The translations under genes were made by a program, and so were the position numbers. The notes below the pieces were generated by a model, which had not been told where the DNA came from, searched no databases, and saw nothing but the letters and a program-made list of their open reading frames with translations. A stretch of DNA of 64,000 nucleotides, taken from NCBI GenBank assembly GCA_028713915.1, contig JAQTNK010000001.1:124001-188000 (forward strand), read 5' to 3'. Source of the DNA: Rhodocyclaceae bacterium. GTDB taxonomy: Bacteria; Pseudomonadota; Gammaproteobacteria; Burkholderiales; Rhodocyclaceae. Shown here in pieces: positions 28,848 through 37,402 of the stretch. Within the stretch, counting starts at the first letter, position 1; each line of letters starts with the position of its first letter.

Positions 28848-31133
28848 ATGGAAGCCGGGCAGGGTCAATCGCGCGCCATCCGCACCATGCGGCGCGGATT
28901 TGCATTGGCCGCCGGCGTGCTCGTCGCCATCGGCGTGGTGTTTTCCTGGCTGTCCTGGCAGGCGGCGAAAAAGCACGAGGCGCTTTATCTCTCCGCGACG
29001 GCCGAACTGAGCGGCAAGTCGCTCGACTCCTATTTCCGGCATTACGAACATGCGCTGCACGTCCTCGCGCGCGAGCTGGCCGGCAGCGCCGCCGATGCCG
29101 AACGCATGCACGCGCTGCTCGCCGATTTCAGGCAAGCCAATCCCGACCTGCTGTTCGTCAACCTGCTGCGCCCCGACGGCCAGACGCTCGCCAGCGCCAA
29201 CGACGAGGCCAACGCCAAGCTGCCGTACTACGGCGACTCGCCGTCATTCCTGCACGGCCGCGAGGAACTGCTGAAGGGCGAGACCCTCGACATCGGCCGC
29301 CCCACGTTCGGCACGCTGGCGCAGGAATGGATCCTGCCGCTGCGCTTTGCCGTGCGCGGCCCGGACGGCCAGCTCGTCGCCATCATCGCCGCGACGCTGC
29401 CGCTGGCGCGCCAGCAAAGCTTCTGGCAGGACCTGCAGCTGCCCGACAACACCGCCCTCGGCCTCATCCGCGACGACGGCTACATCGTCAGCCGCTTCCC
29501 GACGCCGCGGACGATGAGCTACGAAGAGATCTACGGCACGCCGCGCACCGGCCAGGGCTACGACTACCTCAAGGCGCACGGCTTCCCCGAACGCGCCGTC
29601 GCCGAAGGCTACAACAGCGTCGCCAAGGCCGACTACGTCTTCGCCTTTCGCCGGCTGCCGCACTACCCGTTGACGATGTTCGTGTCGACGCCGATCAACA
29701 ACATCGTGGCCGCCTGGTGGCAGCAGATGCAGTTCGCCTTCGCCCTGCTCGCCGCGCTGCTGGCGGGCAGCTACGCGATCTACCGCTGGGCGCTGCAGCA
29801 TCAGCTCGCCTGGGAAGAGGAGAAGGCGCAAAGCGCCGCCCGCTTCGAATTCCTCGCCCAGCACGACCCGCTGACCGAGCTGCCGAACCGGCTGCTGGTC
29901 AGGGATCGCCTCCAGCATGTGCTGGCGCGCGCCAGCCGGACCGGCTCGAAGGCGGCGCTGCTTTTCCTCGACCTCGACCACTTCAAGACCATCAACGATT
30001 CGCTCGGCCACCCGGTCGGCGACCTGCTGCTGCAGGCGGTGGCGGCACGCCTCGAGGAATGCATCCGCGACACCGACATGCTGAGCCGGCTCGGCGGCGA
30101 CGAGTTCGTCATCATCCTTTCCGATCTCGACCGTCCCGGCGACATCACCGTCGTCGCCGAGAAGATCCTCGGCCGGCTGCTGCAGTCCTTCGCCATCGAC
30201 GGCAACGACCTCACCACCTCGCTGTCCATCGGCATCGCCGTTTACCCGGACGACGGCGCCGACTTTGACACGCTGCTGAAGAAGGCCGACACGGCGATGT
30301 ACCAGGCCAAGGCCGCCGGCCGCAACACCTACCGCTTCTACACCGAGCAGATGAACATCGACGCCGACGAGCATCTGCGCATGCGCCACTGGCTGCGCCA
30401 GGGCCTCGAGCACGGCTACTTCGTGCTCCACTACCAGCCGCAGTTCGAACTCGGCAGCGGCCGCCTGGTCGGCGCCGAAGCCCTGATCCGCCTGCAGCAC
30501 CCGGAAGCCGGCCTCGTCGCGCCCGAGCGCTTCATCCGCATCGCCGAGGACAGCGGCCAGATCATACCCATCGGCGCCTGGGTGCTGCACGAAGCCTGCC
30601 GCCAGGCCGCCGCCTGGCAGCGCGCCGGGCTGCCGGACCTGGTCGTCGCCGTCAACGTCGCGCGCGTGCAGTTGCTGCGCGGCGACCTCGAACAGTGCAT
30701 CGAGGCGGCGCTGGCGGCGGCGGGGCTCGCGCCCGCCTGCCTCGAACTCGAGCTGACCGAATCCATCCTCGTCGCCAACACCCAGAACGTGCTCGCCAGC
30801 GTGCAGCGGCTGACGGCGCGCGGCGTGAAATTCGCCGTCGACGATTTCGGCGCCGGTCATTCGAACCTCGCCCATCTCAAGCACTTCGCCATGGGCAAGC
30901 TCAAGATCGACCAGTCGCTCGTCCGCGACGTCGCCAGCGACGCCGACAGCGCCGCCATCGTCGGCGCCATCATCCAGATGGCCCACGGCCTCGGCCTCAA
31001 GACCAGCGCCGAAGGCGTCGAGGATGCAGCCACCGCCGCGCTCCTGGGCCAGCGCCAATGCGACGAAGCGCAGGGCTACCATTTCGGCCGCCCCGTGCCG
31101 GCGGAGGAATTCACGCAGCGCTACGGCCAATAA
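28848..31133 (+). CDS. Membrane GGDEF-EAL protein with Cache sensor
   Basis: This 761-aa bifunctional c-di-GMP protein has a helix at about 15-37, a periplasmic Cache/PDC-like domain up to about 290 (NPDLLFVNLLRPDGQTLAS, GTLAQEWILPLRF), and a second helix at about 294-315. The GGDEF domain is intact (RLGGDEFVIIL, residues 416-420) with RDTD fitting the inhibitory site. The EAL domain also keeps its key residues: AEALIRL, LELTESI, VDDFGAGHSN, LKIDQSL and SAEGVE. Both activities are possible. No PAS domain is seen. The ATG at 28848 follows GGAGGGAACC. It is divergent from hyi with 145 bases between. Confidence 0.92.
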   Translation: MEAGQGQSRAIRTMRRGFALAAGVLVAIGVVFSWLSWQAAKKHEALYLSATAELSGKSLDSYFRHYEHALHVLARELAGSAADAERMHALLADFRQANPDLLFVNLLRPDGQTLASANDEANAKLPYYGDSPSFLHGREELLKGETLDIGRPTFGTLAQEWILPLRFAVRGPDGQLVAIIAATLPLARQQSFWQDLQLPDNTALGLIRDDGYIVSRFPTPRTMSYEEIYGTPRTGQGYDYLKAHGFPERAVAEGYNSVAKADYVFAFRRLPHYPLTMFVSTPINNIVAAWWQQMQFAFALLAALLAGSYAIYRWALQHQLAWEEEKAQSAARFEFLAQHDPLTELPNRLLVRDRLQHVLARASRTGSKAALLFLDLDHFKTINDSLGHPVGDLLLQAVAARLEECIRDTDMLSRLGGDEFVIILSDLDRPGDITVVAEKILGRLLQSFAIDGNDLTTSLSIGIAVYPDDGADFDTLLKKADTAMYQAKAAGRNTYRFYTEQMNIDADEHLRMRHWLRQGLEHGYFVLHYQPQFELGSGRLVGAEALIRLQHPEAGLVAPERFIRIAEDSGQIIPIGAWVLHEACRQAAAWQRAGLPDLVVAVNVARVQLLRGDLEQCIEAALAAAGLAPACLELELTESILVANTQNVLASVQRLTARGVKFAVDDFGAGHSNLAHLKHFAMGKLKIDQSLVRDVASDADSAAIVGAIIQMAHGLGLKTSAEGVEDAATAALLGQRQCDEAQGYHFGRPVPAEEFTQRYGQ

Positions 31134-31184
31134 CGCCGTCAACCACCGGTATGATGCGGATTGCCATTTCTCGGGAGCACTCCA

Positions 31185-31472
31185 ATGAGCGACGAAAGCC
31201 AAGCCAAAGAACGGCGCATTTTGAGCGCGTTGCGCAAGGTTCTGGGCAACATCGTCAAAGACGCCACGCCCGAGCCGGGCATGCCGCATCCGTTCCGGGA
31301 AAGCACGGTCCAGGAAATCCGCGAGCTTTTCGGCCTGATCGCGGAACGCGAAGCCGAGCTGGCTGAAGAGGCGAAGCTCGACCGCAACGAGCGGCCTTAC
31401 TATGTCGATGAGCCGCCCAACGTCTCCGTCGTCACGCTTCACCGGCCGCCGAAGAACGGCAAGCCGAACTGA
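31185..31472 (+). CDS. Small conserved-looking protein of unknown function (95 aa)
   Basis: The ATG at 31185 is preceded by CGGGAG about 8 bases upstream, and the frame closes 12 bases before the convergent cysB-family gene. The product is hydrophilic and mostly helical: ERRILSALRKVLGNIVKDATP, PGMPHPFRESTVQEIRELFGLI, then a charged helix and the short tail RPYYVDEPPNVSVVTLHRPP. I recall similar short proteins in Rhodocyclales, sometimes labelled segregation/condensation protein A without good reason; the family assignment is not supported by anything visible here. No function is proposed. Confidence 0.7.
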   Translation: MSDESQAKERRILSALRKVLGNIVKDATPEPGMPHPFRESTVQEIRELFGLIAEREAELAEEAKLDRNERPYYVDEPPNVSVVTLHRPPKNGKPN

Positions 31473-31484
31473 GCCCGGCCGCCG

Positions 31485-32429
31485 CTACAGGCCCGGATCC
31501 TCGCCGCCGCCGCGCAGCGACGCCTCGATCACTTTTCGCGTCAGGTGCGGCGCGAACAATTCGATGAAGACATAGGCATAGCCGCGCAGCCAGGCGTCCT
31601 TGCGGATGCCGATGCGCGTGGTCGAGGACTCGAACAGGTGCGAAGCGTCCAGCGCGCGCAGGCCCTTGTCGGTCGCCGGCTGGAAGGCCATCGAGGCGAC
31701 GAGGCCTATCCCCAAGCCCAGGGCGACGTAAGTCTTGATGATGTCGGCATCGAGCGCGGTGAGCACGACGCTCGGTTCGAGGCCGCGGGCGACGAAAGCC
31801 TGGTGGATCTTGTTGCGCCCGGCGAAAGCGAAGTCGTAGGTCACCAGCGGATGGCGGGCGATGGCCTCGAGGGTGAGCAGCTTCTCCTTGAGGATCGGGT
31901 GCTTCGGCGGCGCGATGACGCAGTGGTTCCACTGGTAGCACGGCAGGATGACGAGCTGCTCCGGATAATGGTCGATGGCCTCGGTGGCCACCGCCATGTC
32001 GGACTGGCCCGAGATCACCCATTCGCAGATCTGCGTCGGGCTGCCCTGGTGCAGTTCGAGCCGCACTTTCGGATAGCGCGCCATGAAGGCTTTCACCGCT
32101 TGCGGCAGCGCGTAGCGCGCCTGGGTGTGCGTGGTGGCGATGGACAGGCTGCCTGCCGTCTCGTTACTGAACTCGTCGCCGATCTGCTTGAGGTTGGCGA
32201 GATCGCGCAGCGTGCGCTCGGCGATGGCGACGATCTCGCGGCCCGGCACGGTGATGCCGGTGAGCCGCTTGCCGTGGCGCACGAAAATATCGACGCCGAG
32301 TTCCTCCTCGAGCAGGCGGATCTGCTTGGAGACGCCGGGCTGGGAGGTGAATAGCGCGGCGGCGGCCTCGGAGACGTTGAGCTTGCGCTTGGCGACTTCC
32401 TGGACGTAACGCAGTTGCTGGAGGTTCAT
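31485..32429 (-). CDS. cysB: CysB-family LysR-type transcriptional regulator of sulfur assimilation
   Basis: This 314-aa LysR-type regulator has an N-terminal winged helix (MNLQQLRYVQEVAKRKLNVSEAAAALFTSQ split over residues 1-30, then PGVSKQIRLLEEELGVDIFVRHGKR) and a C-terminal effector domain with TTHTQARYALPQAVKAF and GSPTQICEWVISGQSDMAVATEA. These are hallmark CysB/Cbl segments around the sulfate/thiosulfate pocket. CysB activates cys genes with O-acetylserine-type inducers. It is divergent from the sulfate operon, the classical place for its site. The ATG at 32429 gives the usual MNLQQ start; an in-frame ATG two codons upstream (32435) is equally possible. Confidence 0.93.
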   Translation of the reverse strand: MNLQQLRYVQEVAKRKLNVSEAAAALFTSQPGVSKQIRLLEEELGVDIFVRHGKRLTGITVPGREIVAIAERTLRDLANLKQIGDEFSNETAGSLSIATTHTQARYALPQAVKAFMARYPKVRLELHQGSPTQICEWVISGQSDMAVATEAIDHYPEQLVILPCYQWNHCVIAPPKHPILKEKLLTLEAIARHPLVTYDFAFAGRNKIHQAFVARGLEPSVVLTALDADIIKTYVALGLGIGLVASMAFQPATDKGLRALDASHLFESSTTRIGIRKDAWLRGYAYVFIELFAPHLTRKVIEASLRGGGEDPGL

Positions 32430-32527
32430 GGCCATATACCCAGAAGTTCTTTGGATGTGACTATAAAGTATTTTCTAAGCTTATAGGCAGCCGATACGAT
32501 GCACCGCAACAACAGCACGGGTGCGTC
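32430..32527. promoter_or_regulatory. Divergent cysB / sulfate-operon promoter region
   Basis: This 98-base gap between the divergent genes contains an AT-rich core (about 32445-32490) that stands out from the roughly 70 % G+C surroundings. TATAAA (32462-32467) and TATAGG (32482-32487) are possible -10 elements, with TTGGAT at 32451-32456. CysB-type regulators bind AT-rich, weakly conserved sites, so a CysB operator here is likely but cannot be delimited by eye. Confidence 0.6.
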
Positions 32528-33307
32528 ATGGTTCTCGCTCAAGTCATCTCCGGTTTTGCAGTCGGCGCCGTCGTCGGGATCACCGGCGTCGGCGGCGGCG
32601 CGCTGATGACGCCGCTCTTGGTGCTGCTGTTCGGCGTCGCGCCGGCCACCGCCGTGGGCACCGACCTGCTCTACGCCGCCATCACCAAGTCGGGCGGCAC
32701 GCTCGTGCATGCGCGCCGCGGCAACGTCGATTGGCGCATCGTCGGCCGGCTGGCCGCAGGCAGCCTGCCGGCGGCCGCGCTGACGCTGTTCGCCGTGTCG
32801 CACCTGGCGCCGCACGGCCTCGGCGGCGCGGGCAAGCTCATCAGCTTCGCGCTCGGCGTCGCCCTGCTGCTCACCGCCATCGCGCTGATCTTCCGCCGCC
32901 GGCTGCTGGCCTGGTCGCGGTCGCACGCGGTCGCGGCGCTGCCGGCGCGGCGCCGCGCGCAGCTGACGGTGCTGACCGGCGTCATCGTCGGCGCGCTGGT
33001 GACGCTGTCTTCGGTCGGCGCCGGCGCCCTCGGCGTCACGGCCCTGTTCTTCCTTTACCCCAAGCTGCCGGCGCTGCGCATCGTCGGCTCCGACCTCGCC
33101 CATGCCGTGCCGCTGACGCTGCTCGCCGGACTGGGCCACTGGTGGCTGGGCAGCGTCGACTGGGCGCTGCTTTTCAGCCTGCTCGCCGGTTCGCTGCCGG
33201 GCATTTTCGTCGGCAGCCATCTCGCCGCGCGCATCCCCGAACGCCTGCTGCGCCCGACCCTGGCCGGCATGCTGATCCTGGTGGGCGGCAAGCTGATCGC
33301 CGCGTAG
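32528..33307 (+). CDS. TauE/SafE-family membrane permease, first gene of the sulfate operon
   Basis: This 259-aa protein has about eight hydrophobic segments in two repeats. The family motifs are GAVVGITGVGGGALMTPLLVLLFG in the first half and the parallel GALVTLSSVGAGALGVTALFFLYP in the second, with ATAVGTDLLYAAITKS. TauE/SafE proteins move anionic sulfur compounds such as sulfite or sulfoacetate across the inner membrane. Here, directly upstream of sulfite reductase (17-base gap) and divergent from cysB, it may import sulfate or export excess sulfite; direction is not decided by sequence. Confidence 0.88.
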   Translation: MVLAQVISGFAVGAVVGITGVGGGALMTPLLVLLFGVAPATAVGTDLLYAAITKSGGTLVHARRGNVDWRIVGRLAAGSLPAAALTLFAVSHLAPHGLGGAGKLISFALGVALLLTAIALIFRRRLLAWSRSHAVAALPARRRAQLTVLTGVIVGALVTLSSVGAGALGVTALFFLYPKLPALRIVGSDLAHAVPLTLLAGLGHWWLGSVDWALLFSLLAGSLPGIFVGSHLAARIPERLLRPTLAGMLILVGGKLIAA

Positions 33308-33324
33308 CCGCAAAGGAGAACGCC

Positions 33325-35022
33325 ATGTACCGCTACAACGACATCGACCGCCGCATCGTCCGCGAACGCGTCGCCCAGTTCCGCGACCAGACGCGCCGCT
33401 ACCTGGCCGGCGAGCTGACGGAAGACGAGTTCCGCCCGCTGCGCCTGCAAAACGGCATCTACATCCAGCGCCACGGCCCGATGTTCCGCATCGCCATTCC
33501 CTACGGCCATGTCTCCTCCAAGCAGCTGCGCATGCTGGCGCGCATCACGCGCACCTACGACCGCGGCGTCGGCCACTTCAGCACGCGCCACAACCTGCAG
33601 CTGAACTGGGTGCGCCTCGACCAGATCCCCGACATCCTCGCCGAACTGGCGAAAGTCGACATGCACGCGATCCAGACGTCGGGCAACTGCGTGCGCAACA
33701 CCACCATCGATCCGCTCGCCGGCGTTTCGGCGCAGGAAGTGGCCGACCCGCGTCCCTGGGCGGAAATCGTGCGCCAGTGGTCGACGCTGAATCCCGAGTT
33801 CGCCTACCTGCCGCGCAAGTTCAAGATCGCCTTCAGCGGCGGCCCGGACGACGGCGCCAACGTGCGCATGCACGACCTGGGCTTCCAGCTCGTGCGCGAC
33901 GCTGGCGGCGAACTGGGCTTTCGCGTCTGGGTCGGCGGCGGGCTGGGCCGCACGCCCATCCTCGGCGAAGTCGTGCGCCCGTTCCTGCCGTGGCGGCATC
34001 TGCTGACCTACGCCGAAGCGATCCTGCGCGTCTACAACCTGCACGGGCGGCGCGACAACGCTTTCAAGGCGCGCATCAAGATCCTCGTCAAGGCGCTCGG
34101 CATCGCCGAATTCGCGCGCCAGGTCGACGCCGAATGGGAATTCCTCAAGGACAGCCCGTCGACGCTGAGCGAAGCCGAAGCGGGCCGCATCGCCGCGCAG
34201 TTCGAATCCCCCGACTACGAGACGCTGCCGCGGCTCGACGCCAGCTTCGAGTTCGCCAAGCGCCGCGACCGCGAGTTCGCCGCCTGGGTCGCCCACAACG
34301 TGCACGCCCACCGCGTGCCCGGCTACGCCGCCGCGACGCTGTCGCTGAAGGCGCCCGGCCGCGCGCCCGGCGATGCCACGGCCGCGCAGATGGAGCTCGT
34401 CGCCGACCTCGCCGAGCGCTTCGGCTTCGCCGAGGTCCGCGTCGCGCAGACGCAGAACCTGGTGCTGCCCGACGTGCGCCTGCGCGACCTCTTCATGCTC
34501 TGGCAACTGCTGCGCGACGCCGAGCTGGCGACGCCGACGGTCGGCCGCATCGCCGACATCACCGCCTGCCCCGGCGGCGACTTCTGCGCCCTCGCCAACG
34601 CCCGCTCGATCCCGCTGGCGCAAGCGATCCAGGCGCGCTTCGCCGACCTCGCCGTGCAGGACGACATCGGCGAGCTCAAGCTCAACATCTCCGGCTGCAT
34701 GAACGCCTGCGGCCACCATCACGTCGGCCACATCGGCCTGCTCGGCGTCGACAAGCAGGGCGAGGAGTTCTACCAGATCACCCTCGGCGGCGCCTGGGGC
34801 CTGGAAGCCTCGCTCGGCAGCGTGATCGGCCCGGCCGTGGCGCGCGACGAGGTGCCGGCGACGATCGCGCGCCTGGTCGACAACTACCGAATGTGTCGAC
34901 GCCCCCACGAACGCTTCATCGACACCTTCAAGCGCCTCGGCGCAGACAGCTTCCGCACGGCCGCCTACGGCGCAGCCGACAACGCATCCAACGACTACGA
35001 AAGAGAGACTGCAAATGGCTAA
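33325..35022 (+). CDS. cysI: Assimilatory sulfite reductase, siroheme/[4Fe-4S] hemoprotein subunit
   Basis: This 565-aa member of the nitrite/sulfite reductase family reduces sulfite to sulfide with six electrons. Two ferredoxin-like half domains are visible (HGPMFRIAIPYGHVSSKQLR and the repeat after residue 300). The cluster/siroheme cysteines are in ITACPGGDFCALA and ISGCMNACGHHH (pattern C-x5-C ... C-x3-C). HFSTRHNLQLNWV and QTSGNCVRNTTIDP are typical of the substrate and siroheme region. No CysJ flavoprotein gene is adjacent, so the electron donor may be ferredoxin or a distant flavoprotein. The ATG at 33325 follows AAAGGAGAA. It overlaps the DUF934 gene by 8 bases. Confidence 0.93.
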   Translation: MYRYNDIDRRIVRERVAQFRDQTRRYLAGELTEDEFRPLRLQNGIYIQRHGPMFRIAIPYGHVSSKQLRMLARITRTYDRGVGHFSTRHNLQLNWVRLDQIPDILAELAKVDMHAIQTSGNCVRNTTIDPLAGVSAQEVADPRPWAEIVRQWSTLNPEFAYLPRKFKIAFSGGPDDGANVRMHDLGFQLVRDAGGELGFRVWVGGGLGRTPILGEVVRPFLPWRHLLTYAEAILRVYNLHGRRDNAFKARIKILVKALGIAEFARQVDAEWEFLKDSPSTLSEAEAGRIAAQFESPDYETLPRLDASFEFAKRRDREFAAWVAHNVHAHRVPGYAAATLSLKAPGRAPGDATAAQMELVADLAERFGFAEVRVAQTQNLVLPDVRLRDLFMLWQLLRDAELATPTVGRIADITACPGGDFCALANARSIPLAQAIQARFADLAVQDDIGELKLNISGCMNACGHHHVGHIGLLGVDKQGEEFYQITLGGAWGLEASLGSVIGPAVARDEVPATIARLVDNYRMCRRPHERFIDTFKRLGADSFRTAAYGAADNASNDYERETANG

Positions 35023-35530
35023 GATCATCAAGAACCGCGACATCGTCGAAGACCGCTGGACCGTGCTGACGCTGGCCGCCAACGACACGCCGCAGACCGT
35101 GCGGCTGCCGTTCGGCCCGGTGCTGGTGCCGCTGTCGGTGTGGCAGGCGCGCAAGGAAGACCTGGTCCGGCGCGAATGGGACCAGGGCACGGCCTTCGGC
35201 GTCTGGCTCGGGCCCAGCGACGATCCCGCCGCCATCGCCGCCGACCTCGAGGACTTCAGCGTCGTCGGCGTCCTCTTCCCGAAGTTCACCGACGGCCGCG
35301 GCTATTCGATCGCCACGCTGCTGCGCACGCGCTACGGCTATCGCGGCGAATTGCGCGCGCTGGGCGACATCGGCCGCGACCAGATCCATTACCTCCACCG
35401 CGTCGGCTTCGACGCCTACGCGATCAAGGAGCCGGAACTCGCGCTGGCCAGCCTCGACGATTTCTCGGAGGCCTACCAGGCCGCCGCCAACCAGCCGCTG
35501 CCGCTGTTCCGGCGCCGCGCTTCGCACTGA
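35015..35530 (+). CDS. DUF934 protein of the sulfite reductase operon
   Basis: This 171-aa soluble protein of the DUF934 family is found almost always beside cysI in bacteria lacking cysJ. Family segments are LVPLSVWQARKEDLV, GVWLGPSDDPAAIAADL, FPKFTDGRGYSIATLLR, and GDIGRDQIHYLHRVGFDAY. Its biochemical role is not established; a part in sulfite reductase assembly or electron delivery has been suggested from gene neighbourhood only. Its gene overlaps the end of cysI by 8 bases and lies 10 bases before cysH, so it is clearly in the operon. Confidence 0.92.
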   Translation: MAKIIKNRDIVEDRWTVLTLAANDTPQTVRLPFGPVLVPLSVWQARKEDLVRREWDQGTAFGVWLGPSDDPAAIAADLEDFSVVGVLFPKFTDGRGYSIATLLRTRYGYRGELRALGDIGRDQIHYLHRVGFDAYAIKEPELALASLDDFSEAYQAAANQPLPLFRRRASH

Positions 35531-35540
35531 GGAGTCCGCC

Positions 35541-36257
35541 ATGACCGAACTTCTCGAAGACCCGGCGCTGATCAACAGCGTCGCCGCCAAGACCGTCGAA
35601 CTGCGCCGCCTGCTGGCGCAGGTTGCCGTCGATTTCACGCCCGCCGCCTTCGCCAACAGCCTCGGCGCCGAAGACATGGTGCTCACCGACCTCATCGTGC
35701 GCGAAGACATCGGCATCGAGATCTTCTCGCTCGACACCGGCCGCCTGCCGGCCGAGACCTACGACCTGATGGGCCGGCTCAAGCGCCACTACGGGCTCAA
35801 CTTGAAGCTCTACTATCCGCGCCACCGGCTCGTCGAGAACTACACGCGCGAGCACGGCATCAACGGCTTCTACGATGCGGTCGAGCTGCGCAAGGCCTGC
35901 TGCCACGCGCGCAAGGTCGAACCGCTGCAGCGCGCGCTGGCCGGCAAGAAAGCCTGGATCACGGGCCTGCGCGCCGAGCAGGCCGCCACGCGCGCCGGCC
36001 TCGCCGTGCGCGAGTTCGACGCCGGCAATGGGCTGGAAAAATTCAACCCGCTCGCCGGCTGGACGAAGAACGAAGTCTGGGCCTACATCCACGCCAACGC
36101 CGTGCCCTACAACAAGCTGCACGACCAGGGCTACCCGAGCATCGGCTGCGCGCCGTGCACGCGCGCCGTGGCCGCCGGCGAGCACGTGCGCGCCGGCCGA
36201 TGGTGGTGGGAAGAGCCGACGTCCAAGGAATGCGGACTGCACGTGAAGCGCGCCTGA
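35541..36257 (+). CDS. cysH: Adenylylsulfate (APS)-type reductase with [4Fe-4S] cysteines
   Basis: This 238-aa thioredoxin-dependent reductase of the CysH family makes sulfite from APS (or PAPS). The nucleotide-binding segments are ANSLGAEDMVLTDLI and IFSLDTGRLPAET. The paired cysteines in ELRKACCHARKVEP and CxxC in GCAPCTR form a [4Fe-4S] cluster, which marks the APS-reducing branch. The catalytic cysteine is in KECGLH near the C-terminus. Absence of a cysC (APS kinase) gene or domain in this operon agrees with direct APS reduction. GAGG-type ribosome site precedes the ATG at 35541. Confidence 0.93.
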   Translation: MTELLEDPALINSVAAKTVELRRLLAQVAVDFTPAAFANSLGAEDMVLTDLIVREDIGIEIFSLDTGRLPAETYDLMGRLKRHYGLNLKLYYPRHRLVENYTREHGINGFYDAVELRKACCHARKVEPLQRALAGKKAWITGLRAEQAATRAGLAVREFDAGNGLEKFNPLAGWTKNEVWAYIHANAVPYNKLHDQGYPSIGCAPCTRAVAAGEHVRAGRWWWEEPTSKECGLHVKRA

Positions 36258-36289
36258 TGGCGCCCGAAACAGGTTCAAAGCCACGATTT

Positions 36290-36358
36290 ACCGCCGAGGC
36301 GCCGAGGCGCGGAGAAAACATGCTTTTTGTTTTCTCGGCGTCTCCGCGCCTCGGCGGT
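36290..36358. repeat. Palindromic dispersed repeat between cysH and cysD
   Basis: Two 31-base arms (36290-36320 and 36328-36358) are complementary except for three positions, around a 7-base loop. The core CCGCCGAGGCGC/GGAGAAAA is typical of a palindromic repeat I know as frequent in environmental proteobacterial genomes. A second, partial copy follows cysD at 37318. It lies inside the operon, so the mRNA here would fold into a long hairpin that could affect stability or partial termination between cysH and cysD. Confidence 0.75.
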
Positions 36359-36393
36359 TAAACAAGTCTTCCACATCTTCTCGCGGAATCACC

Positions 36394-37314
36394 ATGACCA
36401 CTGCACTTCTCGCGCGCCCGACGCTCGCGCATCTCGACTGGCTCGAAGCCGAGGCCATCCACATCCTGCGCGAAGTCGCCGGCCAGTGCGCCAATCCGGC
36501 GCTGCTGTTCTCCGGCGGCAAGGATTCGATCTGCCTGCTGCGCCTGGCGGAAAAGGCCTTCCGTCCGGGCCGCTTCCCTTTTCCGCTGCTGCACATCGAC
36601 ACCGGCCACAACTATGACGAAGTCATCGCCTTCCGCGACCGGCGCGCGGCGGAACTCGGCGAGCGCCTGATCGTGCGCACGCTGGCGGATTCGATGGCGA
36701 GGGGCAGCGTGGTGCTGCGCACGCCCGACGAGTCGCGCAACAAGCACCAGTCCGTGACGCTGCTCGAGGCGATCGAGGAATTCGAATTCGACGCCTGCAT
36801 CGGCGGCGCGCGGCGCGACGAGGAAAAGGCGCGCGCCAAGGAGCGCATCTTCTCCTTCCGCGATGCTTTCGGCCAGTGGGACCCGAAGAACCAGCGCCCC
36901 GAGCTCTGGGACCTCTACAACGCCCGCGCCCACCGCGGCGAGAACATCCGCGTCTTCCCGATCTCGAACTGGACCGAGCTCGACGTCTGGCAATACATCG
37001 AGCGCGAGCAGCTCGAACTGCCGTCGATCTATTTCGCCCATCCGCGGCCGGTGGTGCGAAGGAACGGCCTGCTGCAGCCGGTCACGCCGCTGACGCCGGC
37101 CCGCGACGGCGACCGCGTCGAGACGCTCAGCGTGCGCTTTCGCACCGTCGGCGACATCACTTGCACGGCGCCGGTCGAATCAGCCGCCGCTGGCGTCGCC
37201 GCCATCATCGCCGAGACGGCCACCACCACGATCACCGAGCGCGGCGCCACGCGGCTGGACGACCAGACGTCGGACGCCTCGATGGAGCAGCGCAAGAAAG
37301 AAGGATATTTCTGA
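36394..37314 (+). CDS. cysD: Sulfate adenylyltransferase, small subunit
   Basis: This 306-aa ATP-sulfurylase subunit of the PP-loop family makes APS from sulfate and ATP. The PP-loop LLFSGGKDSICLLRLAEKAF is at about residues 37-56. Other hallmarks are HIDTGHNYDEVIAFRD, CIGGARRDEEKARAKERIFS, WDPKNQRPELWDLYNAR, and the C-terminal TSDASMEQRKKEGYF. It forms a heterodimer with the GTPase CysN encoded 89 bases downstream. A palindromic repeat lies on each side of the gene. Confidence 0.95.
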   Translation: MTTALLARPTLAHLDWLEAEAIHILREVAGQCANPALLFSGGKDSICLLRLAEKAFRPGRFPFPLLHIDTGHNYDEVIAFRDRRAAELGERLIVRTLADSMARGSVVLRTPDESRNKHQSVTLLEAIEEFEFDACIGGARRDEEKARAKERIFSFRDAFGQWDPKNQRPELWDLYNARAHRGENIRVFPISNWTELDVWQYIEREQLELPSIYFAHPRPVVRRNGLLQPVTPLTPARDGDRVETLSVRFRTVGDITCTAPVESAAAGVAAIIAETATTTITERGATRLDDQTSDASMEQRKKEGYF

Positions 37315-37317
37315 TGA

Positions 37318-37346
37318 ACCGCCGAGACGCCGAGGCGCGGAGAAAA
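37318..37346. repeat. Second, partly decayed copy of the palindromic repeat, between cysD and cysN
   Basis: These 29 bases match the left arm of the copy at 36290 with one difference (A for G at the tenth base). The right half is degraded: only a GC-rich remnant ending in CGACGGTT (about 37366-37390) is left, directly before the cysN ribosome site. Two copies in one operon suggest that the element was inserted or duplicated within it. Confidence 0.65.
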
Positions 37347-37402
37347 GCCATGACATTTGCAATTCCCGGCGCCGCGGCGCCGCGACGGTTGGAGGAATGA
37401 AC

